From: Clostridium sulfidigenes
Lineage (GTDB): Bacteria > Bacillota > Clostridia > Clostridiales > Clostridiaceae
NCBI RefSeq assembly: GCF_000732635.1
Contig: NZ_JPMD01000015.1
Span: 1 to 64,000, forward strand
Direction: 5' to 3'
Length of the DNA stretch: 64,000 bases
The position numbers were made by a program, and so were the translations under genes. The notes under the pieces are model-generated. The model made no database searches and was not told the DNA's origin. It saw only the letters and a program-made list of their open reading frames with translations. Shown in pieces: positions 17,183 to 26,115 of the stretch (position 1 is the first letter of the stretch; each line of letters opens with the position of its first letter).

Positions 17183-17671
17183 TTGAAATTAAAAAATAAA
17201 ACTTTTTTAGGAGTGTGCTTAATACTATTATTATGCAGTTTTAGTGGTTGTACATTGGATACAGGGAAAGCAGATATTTATGATAATAATGAAAAAATTG
17301 CAAAAGATGGAGATAGCTATAGCTATGTAGGTAGGAATCAATCGGGTTCTAAAAATGAAATTACCGTTAAATATGGGAAGTTTTCAGGAGCAGACACAAT
17401 TTGGAATATAGAATCAGAGGGACAAAGTGAAATTACCATTAAATATGATTCAAAGGTTGAAAGTGGTGATTTTAAAGGAGTTTTAATTAGTCCAGAAAAA
17501 CAGGTGGAGGATATACTAGTAGGCACTGAAACCGGGGAAAGAACAATAAAATTAACAGAGGGAAAATATAGATTTAAATTTGTAGGAAATAAAGCAAAGG
17601 GAAAGATTGAAATTTCAATTAAAACTGAAGAGGATGAACAGGTTAAGATAAGAAAAGTAGATAATGACTAA
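17183..17671 (+). CDS. Small lipoprotein of unknown function
   Basis: A 162-residue lipoprotein starting with TTG at 17183, preceded by AAGGAGGA. The signal peptide ends in the lipobox SFSGC. The mature part is rich in beta-forming segments, with two similar stretches NEITVKYGKF and SEITIKYDSK about 30 residues apart, then RTIKLTEGKYRFKFVGNKAKGKIEISI, suggesting a small beta-sandwich at the outer membrane face. No family recognised. The ribosome site lies inside the end of a truncated GNAT frame, so the two are probably co-transcribed and coupled. Confidence 0.72.
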   Translation: MKLKNKTFLGVCLILLLCSFSGCTLDTGKADIYDNNEKIAKDGDSYSYVGRNQSGSKNEITVKYGKFSGADTIWNIESEGQSEITIKYDSKVESGDFKGVLISPEKQVEDILVGTETGERTIKLTEGKYRFKFVGNKAKGKIEISIKTEEDEQVKIRKVDND

Positions 17672-17685
17672 TATTAAATCGTTTA

Positions 17686-17746
17686 TAAGGGCCATATGAA
17701 AATAATTAAGTTAGAAATCTTAGTTAATTTCCATATAGTCCTTATT
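17686..17746. terminator. Imperfect long hairpin between converging genes
   Basis: ATAAGGGCCATATGAAAATAATTAAG (arm 17686-17710) pairs imperfectly with the arm at 17719-17745, followed by TTTAT. It likely ends both the lipoprotein gene and the converging DUF2812 gene. Confidence 0.55.
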
Positions 17747-17759
17747 TATATTATTACAG

Positions 17760-18971
17760 TTATTCTAACATATAAAATTTATCTGAAATAATCTCTAATA
17801 TTTTATCAAGATTAGCATTACCACTATAGGTAACATGAATTATATTCTTACCACGAGAAGCAAACACATTATAATAATTTACATTAGGAGAAGAATAAAG
17901 TTTTGAACTATCCTCATAAACACTCAAATGATCAAAATTTGAATTGTTTACCTGAACAGTATTTTCACCAAAATTATGTTTATTTTCTAGGGCTGTAACT
18001 AAGCTATCTACCAAGTAATGAAAGGTTATTTTATAGGTTGAGGTATGGATATAAGTATCAATACCGTTTTTATCTACACTCTCTGTAGTATTATAAGTGG
18101 TAGCAAAAATATTATAGGTATAATTATAGTGATTTAGTTCCTTCTCTGTAGATGAAGCAGGGTCAATCCTTTTTACATCCTTAGAACCCTCTATATCATA
18201 TAATGTGACAATAGGTAAATCATAGGCTTTCTCTTTAAAACTATGGTTAATACTAGTAATAACTTGTGAAAATAAGTATATTAATATAAGGAGAATTATA
18301 GGAAAAGAAATACCGTTTAATGGAAAAAGTTTATCCTTATATTTTGTATATTTGTTAACACCTGCTTCTTCTGAGAAGTTCTCTATAGCCTTATTAACAT
18401 ACTTATATCCTAAAAAAGAGCGAACACAATCATATGCTGAGATAAATAATATTAAGGTATATATATGAAAGACGGTATCTACTAAAAATAAATGAATAGA
18501 GCCATAACTTTTTAACAAAAAGAATATAGTAATAAAATAGAGAATATTAAGAACAAGAGTCATAATAAATTCACTAAAAATATGTTTTTTTAGTGAATTT
18601 AGTTGATAAATTTGTTCCCCAGTATCTAACTTAAGAGGAAGAGGATTTTTAATTTCTGGGGCAGAAAATAAAGCAAATTTATTAAAAGAATTTGATATGC
18701 TACCACCAAAAGGTTTATAACTGCATACATAACTCCAATTGTCATCTTCATAAAGTGATATATTTTCATCTGAGGTGTAATTCTCATCAGAAAGAAGTAC
18801 AACTTTAAATTGTGTTTTTTTAGGTTCTCCTTTTTCAAGCTTTATAAAATAAGCTCCAACTTCTTTAATGTGTAATCCATTTCTTGCCATTTTAGAAAAC
18901 CAGATTTCATGCTCTGCTAGTTTCCAATAGCTTTTAGGACGTAATCTATATACTGAATTTCTTTTTTTCAA
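17760..18971 (-). CDS. DUF2812 membrane protein (copy 1)
   Basis: A 403-residue protein with the DUF2812 domain at the N-terminus (YRLRPKSYWKLAEHEIWFSKMARNGLHI, and about 60 residues on, DDNWSYVCSYKPFGGSISNSF). Two membrane helices lie near 138-160 and 166-185, a third near 215-235, followed by an outer domain of about 165 residues rich in aromatic residues. DUF2812 proteins often sit beside PadR regulators; none is adjacent here. It is followed upstream by a paralogue of the same plan with 127 bases between. Function unknown. Confidence 0.8.
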   Translation of the reverse strand: MKKRNSVYRLRPKSYWKLAEHEIWFSKMARNGLHIKEVGAYFIKLEKGEPKKTQFKVVLLSDENYTSDENISLYEDDNWSYVCSYKPFGGSISNSFNKFALFSAPEIKNPLPLKLDTGEQIYQLNSLKKHIFSEFIMTLVLNILYFITIFFLLKSYGSIHLFLVDTVFHIYTLILFISAYDCVRSFLGYKYVNKAIENFSEEAGVNKYTKYKDKLFPLNGISFPIILLILIYLFSQVITSINHSFKEKAYDLPIVTLYDIEGSKDVKRIDPASSTEKELNHYNYTYNIFATTYNTTESVDKNGIDTYIHTSTYKITFHYLVDSLVTALENKHNFGENTVQVNNSNFDHLSVYEDSSKLYSSPNVNYYNVFASRGKNIIHVTYSGNANLDKILEIISDKFYMLE

Positions 18972-19098
18972 CAGTATCCCTCCTAATCAAAAGTATAAAA
19001 TATGTTTTAAAAACTTTGATTTTATATAAAAAAGCTAAAAAACATATGAACATAATATTTTTAATTATATAAATTCTACATAAAATATAATAATAATT

Positions 19099-20298
19099 CT
19101 ATTCTGATATTAAAGAAATCTTTTGTTTTATCAATGGTATTATCTTATTTACATTTTCTTTACCAGTATATATCACACGCATAACACCTTTTCCTTTACA
19201 AGCATAGATTTCGTATCCATCACTTGTTTCTTGAACAATTAAAAGATCTAGCTCATCATCATGTAAAATAGGAGGCGTAGTATCATCTGTTCTTGAGTCC
19301 TCACCATCCTTCCATAATTCTAAGAGTAGTTTTTGGGACATGGATTTAAATCTTACTTGATATACTTCATTATTTAGTATAGCATCATGAGATTTTAAAT
19401 AGGTTGTAGTTGGATTAGTCATTATAGCCCCCAATTCAAAACTAGTATACTTTAATGGAGCAAAAAAGGTTTTCTTCAAATTGTAGCGACGCTCATAATT
19501 AACTTCCTCAGAAGTGGAAATTGGAGTTTCTTCTAAGGTTTCTGAGTTTTCTATTTCCTTTAGTCTTATAATTGCCATGGAAGTGGTGTCATCAGGAATA
19601 GTTTTTTCATCATCATAACCTGTAAACAATGATGTGAAGGTTAAAGCTACTAAAGTTATTGAAAGTAGAATTAGACAAGAACTAATAAAAATAGATACTA
19701 TATAATTAAACTTCCAAGGTGCATTATGATCCACGGAGGTTCCTTGTAAAAGGCACTTTCTAAGTTTGCCTATATATATAATTTCAAACAATCCATTAAT
19801 AAAGGTTAAAATAATTATTAATTGGGAGAGAAGTTCTAGATAACTCATATTTACTAAAACACTAATGTATCTTTTAGCAATAAACATAGGGATAACAGCA
19901 TAAAATGCAAATAAAATTGCAAAAGAAATAAGAAGTTGTGTTAAAGCTTTTTTATAAAAGGGTTTTAATAGCTGTGCATATTCTTCGGGGATAATATGAA
20001 CCTCTGTGGTATTAAATTCATAGGGTGATGAGAAAATATGAAAATTGTTATAGTTTGTAACATATTTCCATCCACGAGCTTTATACATTCTAATTTGTTT
20101 TTCGCTCAATTCATCCTTTTCCTTAGACATTTCTATTCTATAGTACATATCCCTAGATTCATCTTTATTAAATTTAGCGAAATACTTCCCCATTTTTTCT
20201 ATGAAAAGTCCTCTTTTAGCCATGGAATTAAGCCAGCTTTCGGTAACACCAATTTTCCAAGGAGAGCCTGGTTTAAATTTATAAACAGATTTACTCAA
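19099..20298 (-). CDS. DUF2812 membrane protein (copy 2)
   Basis: A 399-residue paralogue of the neighbouring DUF2812 protein. It starts YKFKPGSPWKIGVTESWLNSMAKRGLFI and continues with ARGWKYVTNYNNFHIFSS, matching copy 1 in the same order. Membrane segments near 120-142, 148-170 and 195-220 are followed by an outer domain that ends like copy 1 (YACKGKGVMRVIYTGKENVNKII here, FASRGKNIIHVTYSGNANLDKIL there). The two copies are well diverged, so the duplication is old. It is the first gene of the pair, with an AGGAGG site before the ATG. Confidence 0.8.
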   Translation of the reverse strand: MSKSVYKFKPGSPWKIGVTESWLNSMAKRGLFIEKMGKYFAKFNKDESRDMYYRIEMSKEKDELSEKQIRMYKARGWKYVTNYNNFHIFSSPYEFNTTEVHIIPEEYAQLLKPFYKKALTQLLISFAILFAFYAVIPMFIAKRYISVLVNMSYLELLSQLIIILTFINGLFEIIYIGKLRKCLLQGTSVDHNAPWKFNYIVSIFISSCLILLSITLVALTFTSLFTGYDDEKTIPDDTTSMAIIRLKEIENSETLEETPISTSEEVNYERRYNLKKTFFAPLKYTSFELGAIMTNPTTTYLKSHDAILNNEVYQVRFKSMSQKLLLELWKDGEDSRTDDTTPPILHDDELDLLIVQETSDGYEIYACKGKGVMRVIYTGKENVNKIIPLIKQKISLISE

Positions 20299-20571
20299 AA
20301 TTAAATCCTCCTAAAAACATAAATAATATATTACATATTAAATAAATTATACCAGTAAATTTGATGGAAGTTAATCTAAAGTTAATGAAAGCCTATTATT
20401 GTTCTTAAAAAATTATGAGTTTATGAAATGTACATTTATTATTTCAAATTTCTTAATACTTTTTTAGACAAATAAGTAAATCTGTATAATTACATTTTAA
20501 TTGTATTAAACTATAATAATAAATAAGCAATCTTCATTAATTAATTTAACTAGAAAGTTGAGGTAATTATT

Positions 20572-22299
20572 ATGAGTAAAAAATCAAATAAAAGTAGCAT
20601 AAATCCTTTAGTGGCTATAGGAGCTATAGCAGGGGCAGCAACAATAGCTACTTTAGGAGCTAAAAAACTTAAGAACAAATCACAAAGTCAAGAGACGGAA
20701 ATTGAATATATAGATCATTCAGGAAAACAAGTTTACTTTGTTGGAGGAGGTTTAGCTTCTTTAGCAGGAGCAGCTTATCTTGTACGAGACTGTAATTTTA
20801 AAGGCGAAAACATTCATATTATAGAGGGAATGCAAATTCTTGGTGGTAGCAATGATGGTGCTGGAGATGTACAAAATGGTTTCCTATGTCGTGGTGGTAG
20901 AATGCTAAATGAAGAAACTTATGAAAATTTTTGGGAACTATTTTCAAGTATTCCATCTTTAGATATGGTAGGTAAAAGTGTTACAGAAGAAATACTTAAC
21001 TTTGACCATTTACATCCAACTCATGCTCAAGCTCGTTTAGTAGATAAGTATGGTGTAATTCAAGATGTAAAAAGCATGGGATTCAACAATGAAGATCGTA
21101 TGGCTCTCGGTAAATTAATGATTACTCCAGAAGAAAGTTTAGATGATATGACTATAGAGCAATGGTTTAGTCATACCCCTCATTTCTTTGAGACTAACTT
21201 CTGGTATATGTGGCAAACAACCTTTGCTTTCCAAAAATGGTCTAGTCTGTTTGAATTAAAGCGTTATATGAATCGTATGATTTTTGAATTCTCTCGTATA
21301 GAAACACTAGAAGGAGTTACTCGTACACCATATAACCAATATGAATCTGTGATTTTACCAATAAAGGCATATCTAGATGAACATGGAGTTGATTTTAGTA
21401 TAAATGCAACGGTAACAGATTTAGATTTTAGACCAAGTAATGAAATTACAGTAACAGCTATTCATGTAGAAGATGGAAATGGAGAAAGAGTTATTGAACT
21501 AAATGAAGGTGATGTTTGTATCATGACTAATGGTTGTATGACTGATAGTGCAACTTTAGGCGATCTTCATACACCGGCAGCTTTTGACCCTAGTGCTCCA
21601 ATCTCAGGTGAGCTTTGGAGAAAAGTTGCTAATAAAAAACCAGGACTTGGTAATCCGGATCCTTTCTTTAATCATCCAGATGAAACTAACTGGGAAAGCT
21701 TCACTGTAACTTGTAAAGGAAATAAACTATTAAAATTAATAGAGCAGATTTCTACTAATATTCCAGGTAGCGGTGCTTTGATGACTTTTAAAGATTCTAA
21801 TTGGTTAATGAGTATTGTAGTTGCAGCTCAACCACACTTTAAAGCTCAAACAATGGATACAACTATTTTCTGGGGCTATGGGTTATATACAGATAAAGTT
21901 GGAGATTATGTAAAGAAACCAATGCGAGACTGTACTGGTGAAGAAATGTTAATAGAACTTTTACATCATTTACATTTAGAAGATCAGATAGATGAAATTA
22001 TGGAAGATGTGGTGAATGTTATTCCATGCATGATGCCTTATATAGATTCTCAATTCCAACCTCGTAAGATGTCTGATCGACCAAAGGTTGTACCAGAAGG
22101 ATCAACTAACTTTGCTATGATTAGTCAATTCGTTGAAATACCAGAGGACATGGTATTTACTGAAGAGTATTCAGTACGTGCAGCAAGAATTGCAGTATAT
22201 ACTTTATTCAAAGTGAAGAATAAGAAAATATGTCCTGTAACTCCATATAAAAAGAATCCTAGGATACTAAAAGAAGCTTTAAAAACTTCTTATAGATAA
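20572..22299 (+). CDS. ohyA: Oleate hydratase (MCRA family)
   Basis: A 575-residue FAD-dependent enzyme that adds water to the cis-9 double bond of oleate, giving 10-hydroxystearate; it detoxifies host or dietary unsaturated fatty acids. The FAD site VYFVGGGLASLAGAAYLVRD (about 54-73), the conserved RGGRMLNEETYENFWELF, and EFSRIETLEGVTRTPYNQYES are characteristic of the myosin-cross-reactive-antigen family. The first 40 residues hold a short hydrophobic stretch (NPLVAIGAIAGAATIATLG) absent from many homologues, which may touch the membrane. Monocistronic with a strong terminator. Confidence 0.95.
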   Translation: MSKKSNKSSINPLVAIGAIAGAATIATLGAKKLKNKSQSQETEIEYIDHSGKQVYFVGGGLASLAGAAYLVRDCNFKGENIHIIEGMQILGGSNDGAGDVQNGFLCRGGRMLNEETYENFWELFSSIPSLDMVGKSVTEEILNFDHLHPTHAQARLVDKYGVIQDVKSMGFNNEDRMALGKLMITPEESLDDMTIEQWFSHTPHFFETNFWYMWQTTFAFQKWSSLFELKRYMNRMIFEFSRIETLEGVTRTPYNQYESVILPIKAYLDEHGVDFSINATVTDLDFRPSNEITVTAIHVEDGNGERVIELNEGDVCIMTNGCMTDSATLGDLHTPAAFDPSAPISGELWRKVANKKPGLGNPDPFFNHPDETNWESFTVTCKGNKLLKLIEQISTNIPGSGALMTFKDSNWLMSIVVAAQPHFKAQTMDTTIFWGYGLYTDKVGDYVKKPMRDCTGEEMLIELLHHLHLEDQIDEIMEDVVNVIPCMMPYIDSQFQPRKMSDRPKVVPEGSTNFAMISQFVEIPEDMVFTEEYSVRAARIAVYTLFKVKNKKICPVTPYKKNPRILKEALKTSYR

Positions 22300-22354
22300 A
22301 CAGATTATCCATAGTCCATTAATGGTTATTATGGATAAAAACTTCCACTAAGTC

Positions 22355-22398
22355 AAAAAAACTAGTAGCTTCATTTGTGCTGAAGCTACTAGTTTTTT
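22355..22398 (+). terminator. Terminator after oleate hydratase
   Basis: Perfect 18-bp stem around ACTAGTAGCTTCA (22355-22373, complement 22381-22398) with a 7-base loop and flanking A and T runs. Confidence 0.92.
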
Positions 22399-22456
22399 AT
22401 GTTAATATATTTATATTTGAATATGGTATTAATATCCTATACAATAAAATAAAGGA

Positions 22457-23167
22457 ATGAGACTGGGACGAGAGAATTTATTTTATATGAAAGTAGTGAT
22501 ACAAGTGAATGATATTATCTTAATAGCAAAGCATTATTTTAAAGGGTTATCAAAAGAAAATGGTCTAACTACAAGTAAAGTTAGAGCGTTTTCATCAAAG
22601 CTATATAAAACTATAGAAGATAAAAGTATTGATAATATTTTTAATATATGTGAACAATTACTTGATGAACATAAATGGGAATTAGGGGTTATTGCATACG
22701 ATTGGGCTTATAGAGTTAGGAATCAGTATAATAATGACACATTTTTTGTATTTGAAAGTTGGTTAAAGAAGTATGTTACAGGCTGGGGAGATTGTGATGA
22801 TTTTTGCACACATGCCTTTGGAGAATTATTAAGTCAAAATAATGAACTATTTAAATATGTGATAATTTGGACAAATCATCCAAGCTTTTTTGTGAGACGT
22901 GCAGCTGCTGTTATCTTAATTTATCCTATTAAAAAAGATAAGTATCATGGAATCAATCCTTACATAATTTCAGATATGCTTATGAAAGATGAACATCATC
23001 TCGTATTGAAAGGGTATGGCTGGATGCTAAAAGTGCTGTCACAGGTTGAAAAGGATAAGGTATATGAGTATTTATTAAAGAATAAAAATATTATGCCACG
23101 AGTAGCTTTTAGGTATGCTTTAGAGAAGGTTGATGAAGAAACTAGAAGAAGATTGATGATGAGTTAA
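22457..23167 (+). CDS. DNA alkylation repair protein (AlkD-like HEAT repeat)
   Basis: A protein of 236 residues or, from the next methionine (22487), 226. It is mostly helical with HEAT-like repeats and resembles AlkD-type DNA alkylation repair proteins: WELGVIAYDWAYRV, CDDFCTHAFGELL, HPSFFVRRAAAVILIYPI and GYGWMLKVLSQ match the usual order. AlkD glycosylases remove cationic alkylated bases without base flipping. The start is uncertain: the first ATG sits directly on its AAAGGA, too close for good use. Monocistronic, not part of the MarR module. Confidence 0.82.
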   Translation: MRLGRENLFYMKVVIQVNDIILIAKHYFKGLSKENGLTTSKVRAFSSKLYKTIEDKSIDNIFNICEQLLDEHKWELGVIAYDWAYRVRNQYNNDTFFVFESWLKKYVTGWGDCDDFCTHAFGELLSQNNELFKYVIIWTNHPSFFVRRAAAVILIYPIKKDKYHGINPYIISDMLMKDEHHLVLKGYGWMLKVLSQVEKDKVYEYLLKNKNIMPRVAFRYALEKVDEETRRRLMMS

Positions 23168-23235
23168 TATATATTACTATTATTGATAAGGTTATTATAC
23201 TTAAAATATAAATTTTTAAATCATATTTTTATTTG

Positions 23236-23264
23236 TTGACATTATCACTAATTAGTGATAAATT
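23236..23264 (+). promoter_or_regulatory. marR promoter with embedded palindromic operator
   Basis: -35 TTGACA (23236-23241), 17-base spacer, -10 TAAATT (23259-23264). The spacer is filled by a 20-base perfect palindrome, TTATCACTAATTAGTGATAA (23242-23261). The expected transcript start is at or next to the A of the marR ATG at 23271, and no ribosome site precedes that ATG. Confidence 0.8.
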
Positions 23265-23270
23265 TAGATT

Positions 23271-23714
23271 ATGAAAGATATAAAGAAATTAATTAAAGAA
23301 AATAACTTAGACCTATCAACTTTAGTCGTATTTACTAGAGCGGAGCATGAAATTCATAAAAGGGAGTTTCAAACTATAAAGGAAACTGGACTTACAGTTG
23401 CTCAGTTTGGAGTTTTAGAGGCCTTATACAATAAGGGAGACTTAAAAATATATGAGTTAATAGAAAAAATATTAACTACTTCTGGTAATATAACTGTGGT
23501 TATAAAAAATTTAGAGAAGGAAGGATTAGTAAAAAAGATTATAGATCCAGAAGATAAGAGAGTTGCTATAATCTCTATAACAGATAGGGGGAAAAAAATT
23601 ATTGAAGACATTTTTCCAAAGCATATTAAAAATATTAGTAGGATCTTTAGTGTTTTAACGGATGAAGAAAAAATTATGTTAAAAAGTATATTAAAGAAAT
23701 TTAAAAACTTGTAA
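23271..23714 (+). CDS. MarR-family transcriptional regulator
   Basis: A 147-residue winged-helix regulator. The DNA-binding part covers about 35-105: LTVAQFGVLEALYNKGDL, recognition helix SGNITVVIKNLEKEGLV, and the wing EDKRVAIISITDRGKK. Dimer helices flank it. It has one candidate redox-insensitive profile: no cysteine is seen, so electrophile sensing by thiols is unlikely. It is probably the repressor of itself and of the pirin and azoreductase genes, as the same 18-base palindrome lies in its promoter and again before the pirin gene. The mRNA may be leaderless. Confidence 0.9.
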   Translation: MKDIKKLIKENNLDLSTLVVFTRAEHEIHKREFQTIKETGLTVAQFGVLEALYNKGDLKIYELIEKILTTSGNITVVIKNLEKEGLVKKIIDPEDKRVAIISITDRGKKIIEDIFPKHIKNISRIFSVLTDEEKIMLKSILKKFKNL

Positions 23715-23732
23715 TGAGTTTTTATAAAAATA

Positions 23733-23750
23733 TATCACTAATTAGTGATA
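23733..23750 (+). promoter_or_regulatory. Second copy of the MarR operator
   Basis: TATCACTAATTAGTGATA, identical to the core of the marR promoter palindrome, in the 50 bases between marR and the pirin start. It could bind the same repressor as a roadblock or control a second promoter. Confidence 0.75.
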
Positions 23751-23764
23751 AAGTGGAGGTTGTT

Positions 23765-24478
23765 ATGTTAAAGAGAATAGATAGTAATAACATGGGGAAA
23801 AGTAACTACGGATGGTTAAAAGGAAATTTTCATTTTTCTTTTGCAGAGTATTTTAAACCAACAAATATTAATTTTGGTGTGCTTAGGGTACTAAATGATG
23901 AGGTTATGAAGGCTAATTCAGGATTTGACACTCATCCTCATAATGACATGGAGATTATAACTTACATTGTAAGAGGAGAATTAACTCATGGAGACAGTAT
24001 GGGCAATATTGGAAGCTTAGAGAGAGGTCAAATGCAATATATGAGTGCTGGCACAGGAGTATACCACAGTGAATTTAATCATAGCAATGAGGATTTAAGG
24101 ATTCTTCAAATATGGATTATGCCTGATAAGAAAGGATATAAACCTAATTACGGAGATTATAGATTTAATTGGAAAGATAGAACCAACAATTGGCTCCATA
24201 TGGTATCTGGCACTTTAAAGGATGTACCTATAAATGTTCATCAAGATATAAATGTGTATACAACTTATTTAGAAAGGGATAAAGAGATATACTTTAATGT
24301 AAATAAAGGAAGACAGGTATACTTAGTACAAATTGAAGGTAACTCAGAAATTAATAATGTGCATTTAAATGAACAAGATGCCTTAGAAATAGTTGAAGAA
24401 AACATTAAAATTAAAGCTAATGAAAACTCACATTTAATTGTAATAGAAATGAATAAAACAGAAGCACTATATATATGA
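23765..24478 (+). CDS. Pirin-family protein
   Basis: A 237-residue bicupin of the pirin (YhaK/YhhW) type. The metal-binding histidines are in HPHNDMEIITYIVRGELTHGDSMG and TGVYHSEFNHS. Some family members are quercetin dioxygenases and others redox sensors. I chose the ATG at 23765 (TGGAGG site) because the family sequence begins there; the frame is open further up to 23714. It lies between a MarR regulator and an azoreductase, with a copy of the MarR operator before it, so a role in quinone or aromatic stress is likely. Confidence 0.9.
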   Translation: MLKRIDSNNMGKSNYGWLKGNFHFSFAEYFKPTNINFGVLRVLNDEVMKANSGFDTHPHNDMEIITYIVRGELTHGDSMGNIGSLERGQMQYMSAGTGVYHSEFNHSNEDLRILQIWIMPDKKGYKPNYGDYRFNWKDRTNNWLHMVSGTLKDVPINVHQDINVYTTYLERDKEIYFNVNKGRQVYLVQIEGNSEINNVHLNEQDALEIVEENIKIKANENSHLIVIEMNKTEALYI

Positions 24479-24561
24479 TAACTACAATATAAAATTTAAG
24501 AACAAAAATAAAATTATGTCTTGTGTGATGATATATACAAGATAACAAAGGAGAGAAAGAT

Positions 24562-25158
24562 ATGAGTAAAGTATTATACATTAAAGCAAATATTAAGAAG
24601 GATGGAGAATCAAGAACTTTTAAGGTATCGGATAGTTTTATAGAGGAGTATAAAAGTAGTAATCCTAATGATGAAATAATTACTTTAGATCTATATAAAG
24701 AAAATATAGATTTTCTAAAACCAGAGGATTTAGGAGAAATATTTGGAGCTAAAAATGAAGAAAGTAGGAAGCACCCAATTCTAAAATATGCATATCAATT
24801 TGCAGAAGCAGATAAATATGTAATTGCAGCACCAATGTGGAATTTAAGTATTCCTGCAATTTTAAAAGCTTATATAGATTATGTAAGTGTTACAGGAATA
24901 ACATTTAAGTACACAGCAGAAGGGCCAGTTGGACTTTTAAAGGATAAAAAAGCTGTACACATTGTGTCTAGAGGAGGAGAATATGGGGATGCACCATATG
25001 AAATGGGGGATAGATATTTAAGAACAATCCTAGGATTCTTTGGAATTCAAGATATGAAGACTATTGCTGTAGAAAGTTTAGATGTTGTTGGAGCAGATGT
25101 TGAAGGGAAAGTTGAACAAGGAATAAAAGTAGCTAAGGATACTGCCAAGTTGTTTTAA
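24562..25158 (+). CDS. azoR: FMN-dependent NADH-azoreductase
   Basis: A 198-residue flavoprotein of the AzoR/flavodoxin-like fold that reduces quinones and azo compounds with NADH. Family motifs: LYIKANIKKDGESRTFKVSD at the start, the FMN-binding APMWNLSIPAILKAYIDYV (about 92-110) and SRGGEYGD. A GGAGAG site precedes the ATG. It follows the pirin gene by 83 bases without a terminator and so belongs to the MarR-controlled group. A strong terminator follows. Confidence 0.93.
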   Translation: MSKVLYIKANIKKDGESRTFKVSDSFIEEYKSSNPNDEIITLDLYKENIDFLKPEDLGEIFGAKNEESRKHPILKYAYQFAEADKYVIAAPMWNLSIPAILKAYIDYVSVTGITFKYTAEGPVGLLKDKKAVHIVSRGGEYGDAPYEMGDRYLRTILGFFGIQDMKTIAVESLDVVGADVEGKVEQGIKVAKDTAKLF

Positions 25159-25171
25159 AATTATATGTGTT

Positions 25172-25203
25172 AAAAAGCCATAATTAGTTTTATGGCTTTT
25201 TTA
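25172..25203 (+). terminator. Terminator after azoR
   Basis: Perfect 12-bp stem AAAAAGCCATAA/TTATGGCTTTTT with a 6-base loop and T run. Confidence 0.92.
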
Positions 25204-25240
25204 TATGGATTAAATATCAATAAAAAAAGAAATGTATTTA

Positions 25241-25272
25241 CTTTATTACTCTACCATGGTAAAGTAATAAAG
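25241..25272 (+). promoter_or_regulatory. 32-base near-perfect palindrome before the amino-acid ABC operon
   Basis: CTTTATTACT, a centre TACCATGGTA and AGTAATAAAG form a 32-base palindrome with a single mismatched pair. It ends 33 bases before the substrate-binding-protein start. The centre leaves no loop, so a DNA operator for a dimeric or tetrameric regulator is more likely than an RNA hairpin. Regulator unknown. Confidence 0.6.
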
Positions 25273-25305
25273 TAGTAGATTATAATTAAGTGGGGGGATA
25301 AGCAA

Positions 25306-26103
25306 ATGAGTAAAATATTAAGAAGTGTAATAATCTATGGAATTATTGCAGTAATTGCATTATCAATAGCAGGATGTAACAATAAGTCACAGGATGCAAT
25401 GGATAAGGAAACACTTATAATTGGTTTTGATGATACTTTTGTTCCTATGGGATTTAAAGATAATAATGGAGAAATAGTAGGTTTTGATATTGATCTTGCT
25501 AAGGAAGTATCAAAAAGAATAGGTAAACAAGTAACATTTCAGCCTATTGATTGGTCTATGAAAGAATCAGAACTTAACTCAGGAAAAATAGATCTTATAT
25601 GGAATGGTTATAGTATAACCAAAGAAAGAAAAGAAAAGGTGAATTTTACAAATCCCTATCTGGAAAATAGACAAGTTATAATAACTTTAGCGAATTCAAA
25701 AATAAACAGTAAAGTTGATTTAAAAGGTATGAATGTTGGAGCACAAAATCAGTCTAGTGCAGTAGATGCAATAAACAAGGAAGAGGAACTTTTAAAAACC
25801 TTTAAGGATGGTAAGGTTTTTACCTTTGAAACAAATAATGAAGCATTAATGGATTTAGAAGCAAAAAGAATAGATGCTGTTGTAGCTGACGAGATTTTAG
25901 CAAGATATTATATAAACAAAAAAGGTGAAGGTAAATATAAAATATTAAATGATGATTTTGGAGATGAATCTTATGGTGTTGGTATACGAAAAGGTGATGA
26001 AAAATTGCTAGAGAAGCTTAATGAAGCCTTTGAGGATATAAAAAAAGATGGTACAGCTAAGAAAGTTTCCGAAAAGTGGTTTGGAAAAGATATAATTAAA
26101 TAG
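25306..26103 (+). CDS. Polar amino-acid ABC transporter, substrate-binding lipoprotein
   Basis: A 265-residue extracellular solute-binding lipoprotein, family 3. The signal ends in the lipobox SIAGC. The usual order follows: LIIGFDDTFVPMGFKDNNG, VGFDIDLAKEVSKRIG, WNGYSITKERKEKVNFTNPYLENRQ and a second lobe ending WFGKD. The conserved R in the ERKEKV region and D in the FDIDLA region bind the amino-acid backbone. The substrate (cystine, glutamine or another polar amino acid) cannot be fixed. First gene of a three-gene importer operon. Confidence 0.93.
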   Translation: MSKILRSVIIYGIIAVIALSIAGCNNKSQDAMDKETLIIGFDDTFVPMGFKDNNGEIVGFDIDLAKEVSKRIGKQVTFQPIDWSMKESELNSGKIDLIWNGYSITKERKEKVNFTNPYLENRQVIITLANSKINSKVDLKGMNVGAQNQSSAVDAINKEEELLKTFKDGKVFTFETNNEALMDLEAKRIDAVVADEILARYYINKKGEGKYKILNDDFGDESYGVGIRKGDEKLLEKLNEAFEDIKKDGTAKKVSEKWFGKDIIK

Positions 26104-26115
26104 GAGTGTATTTAT

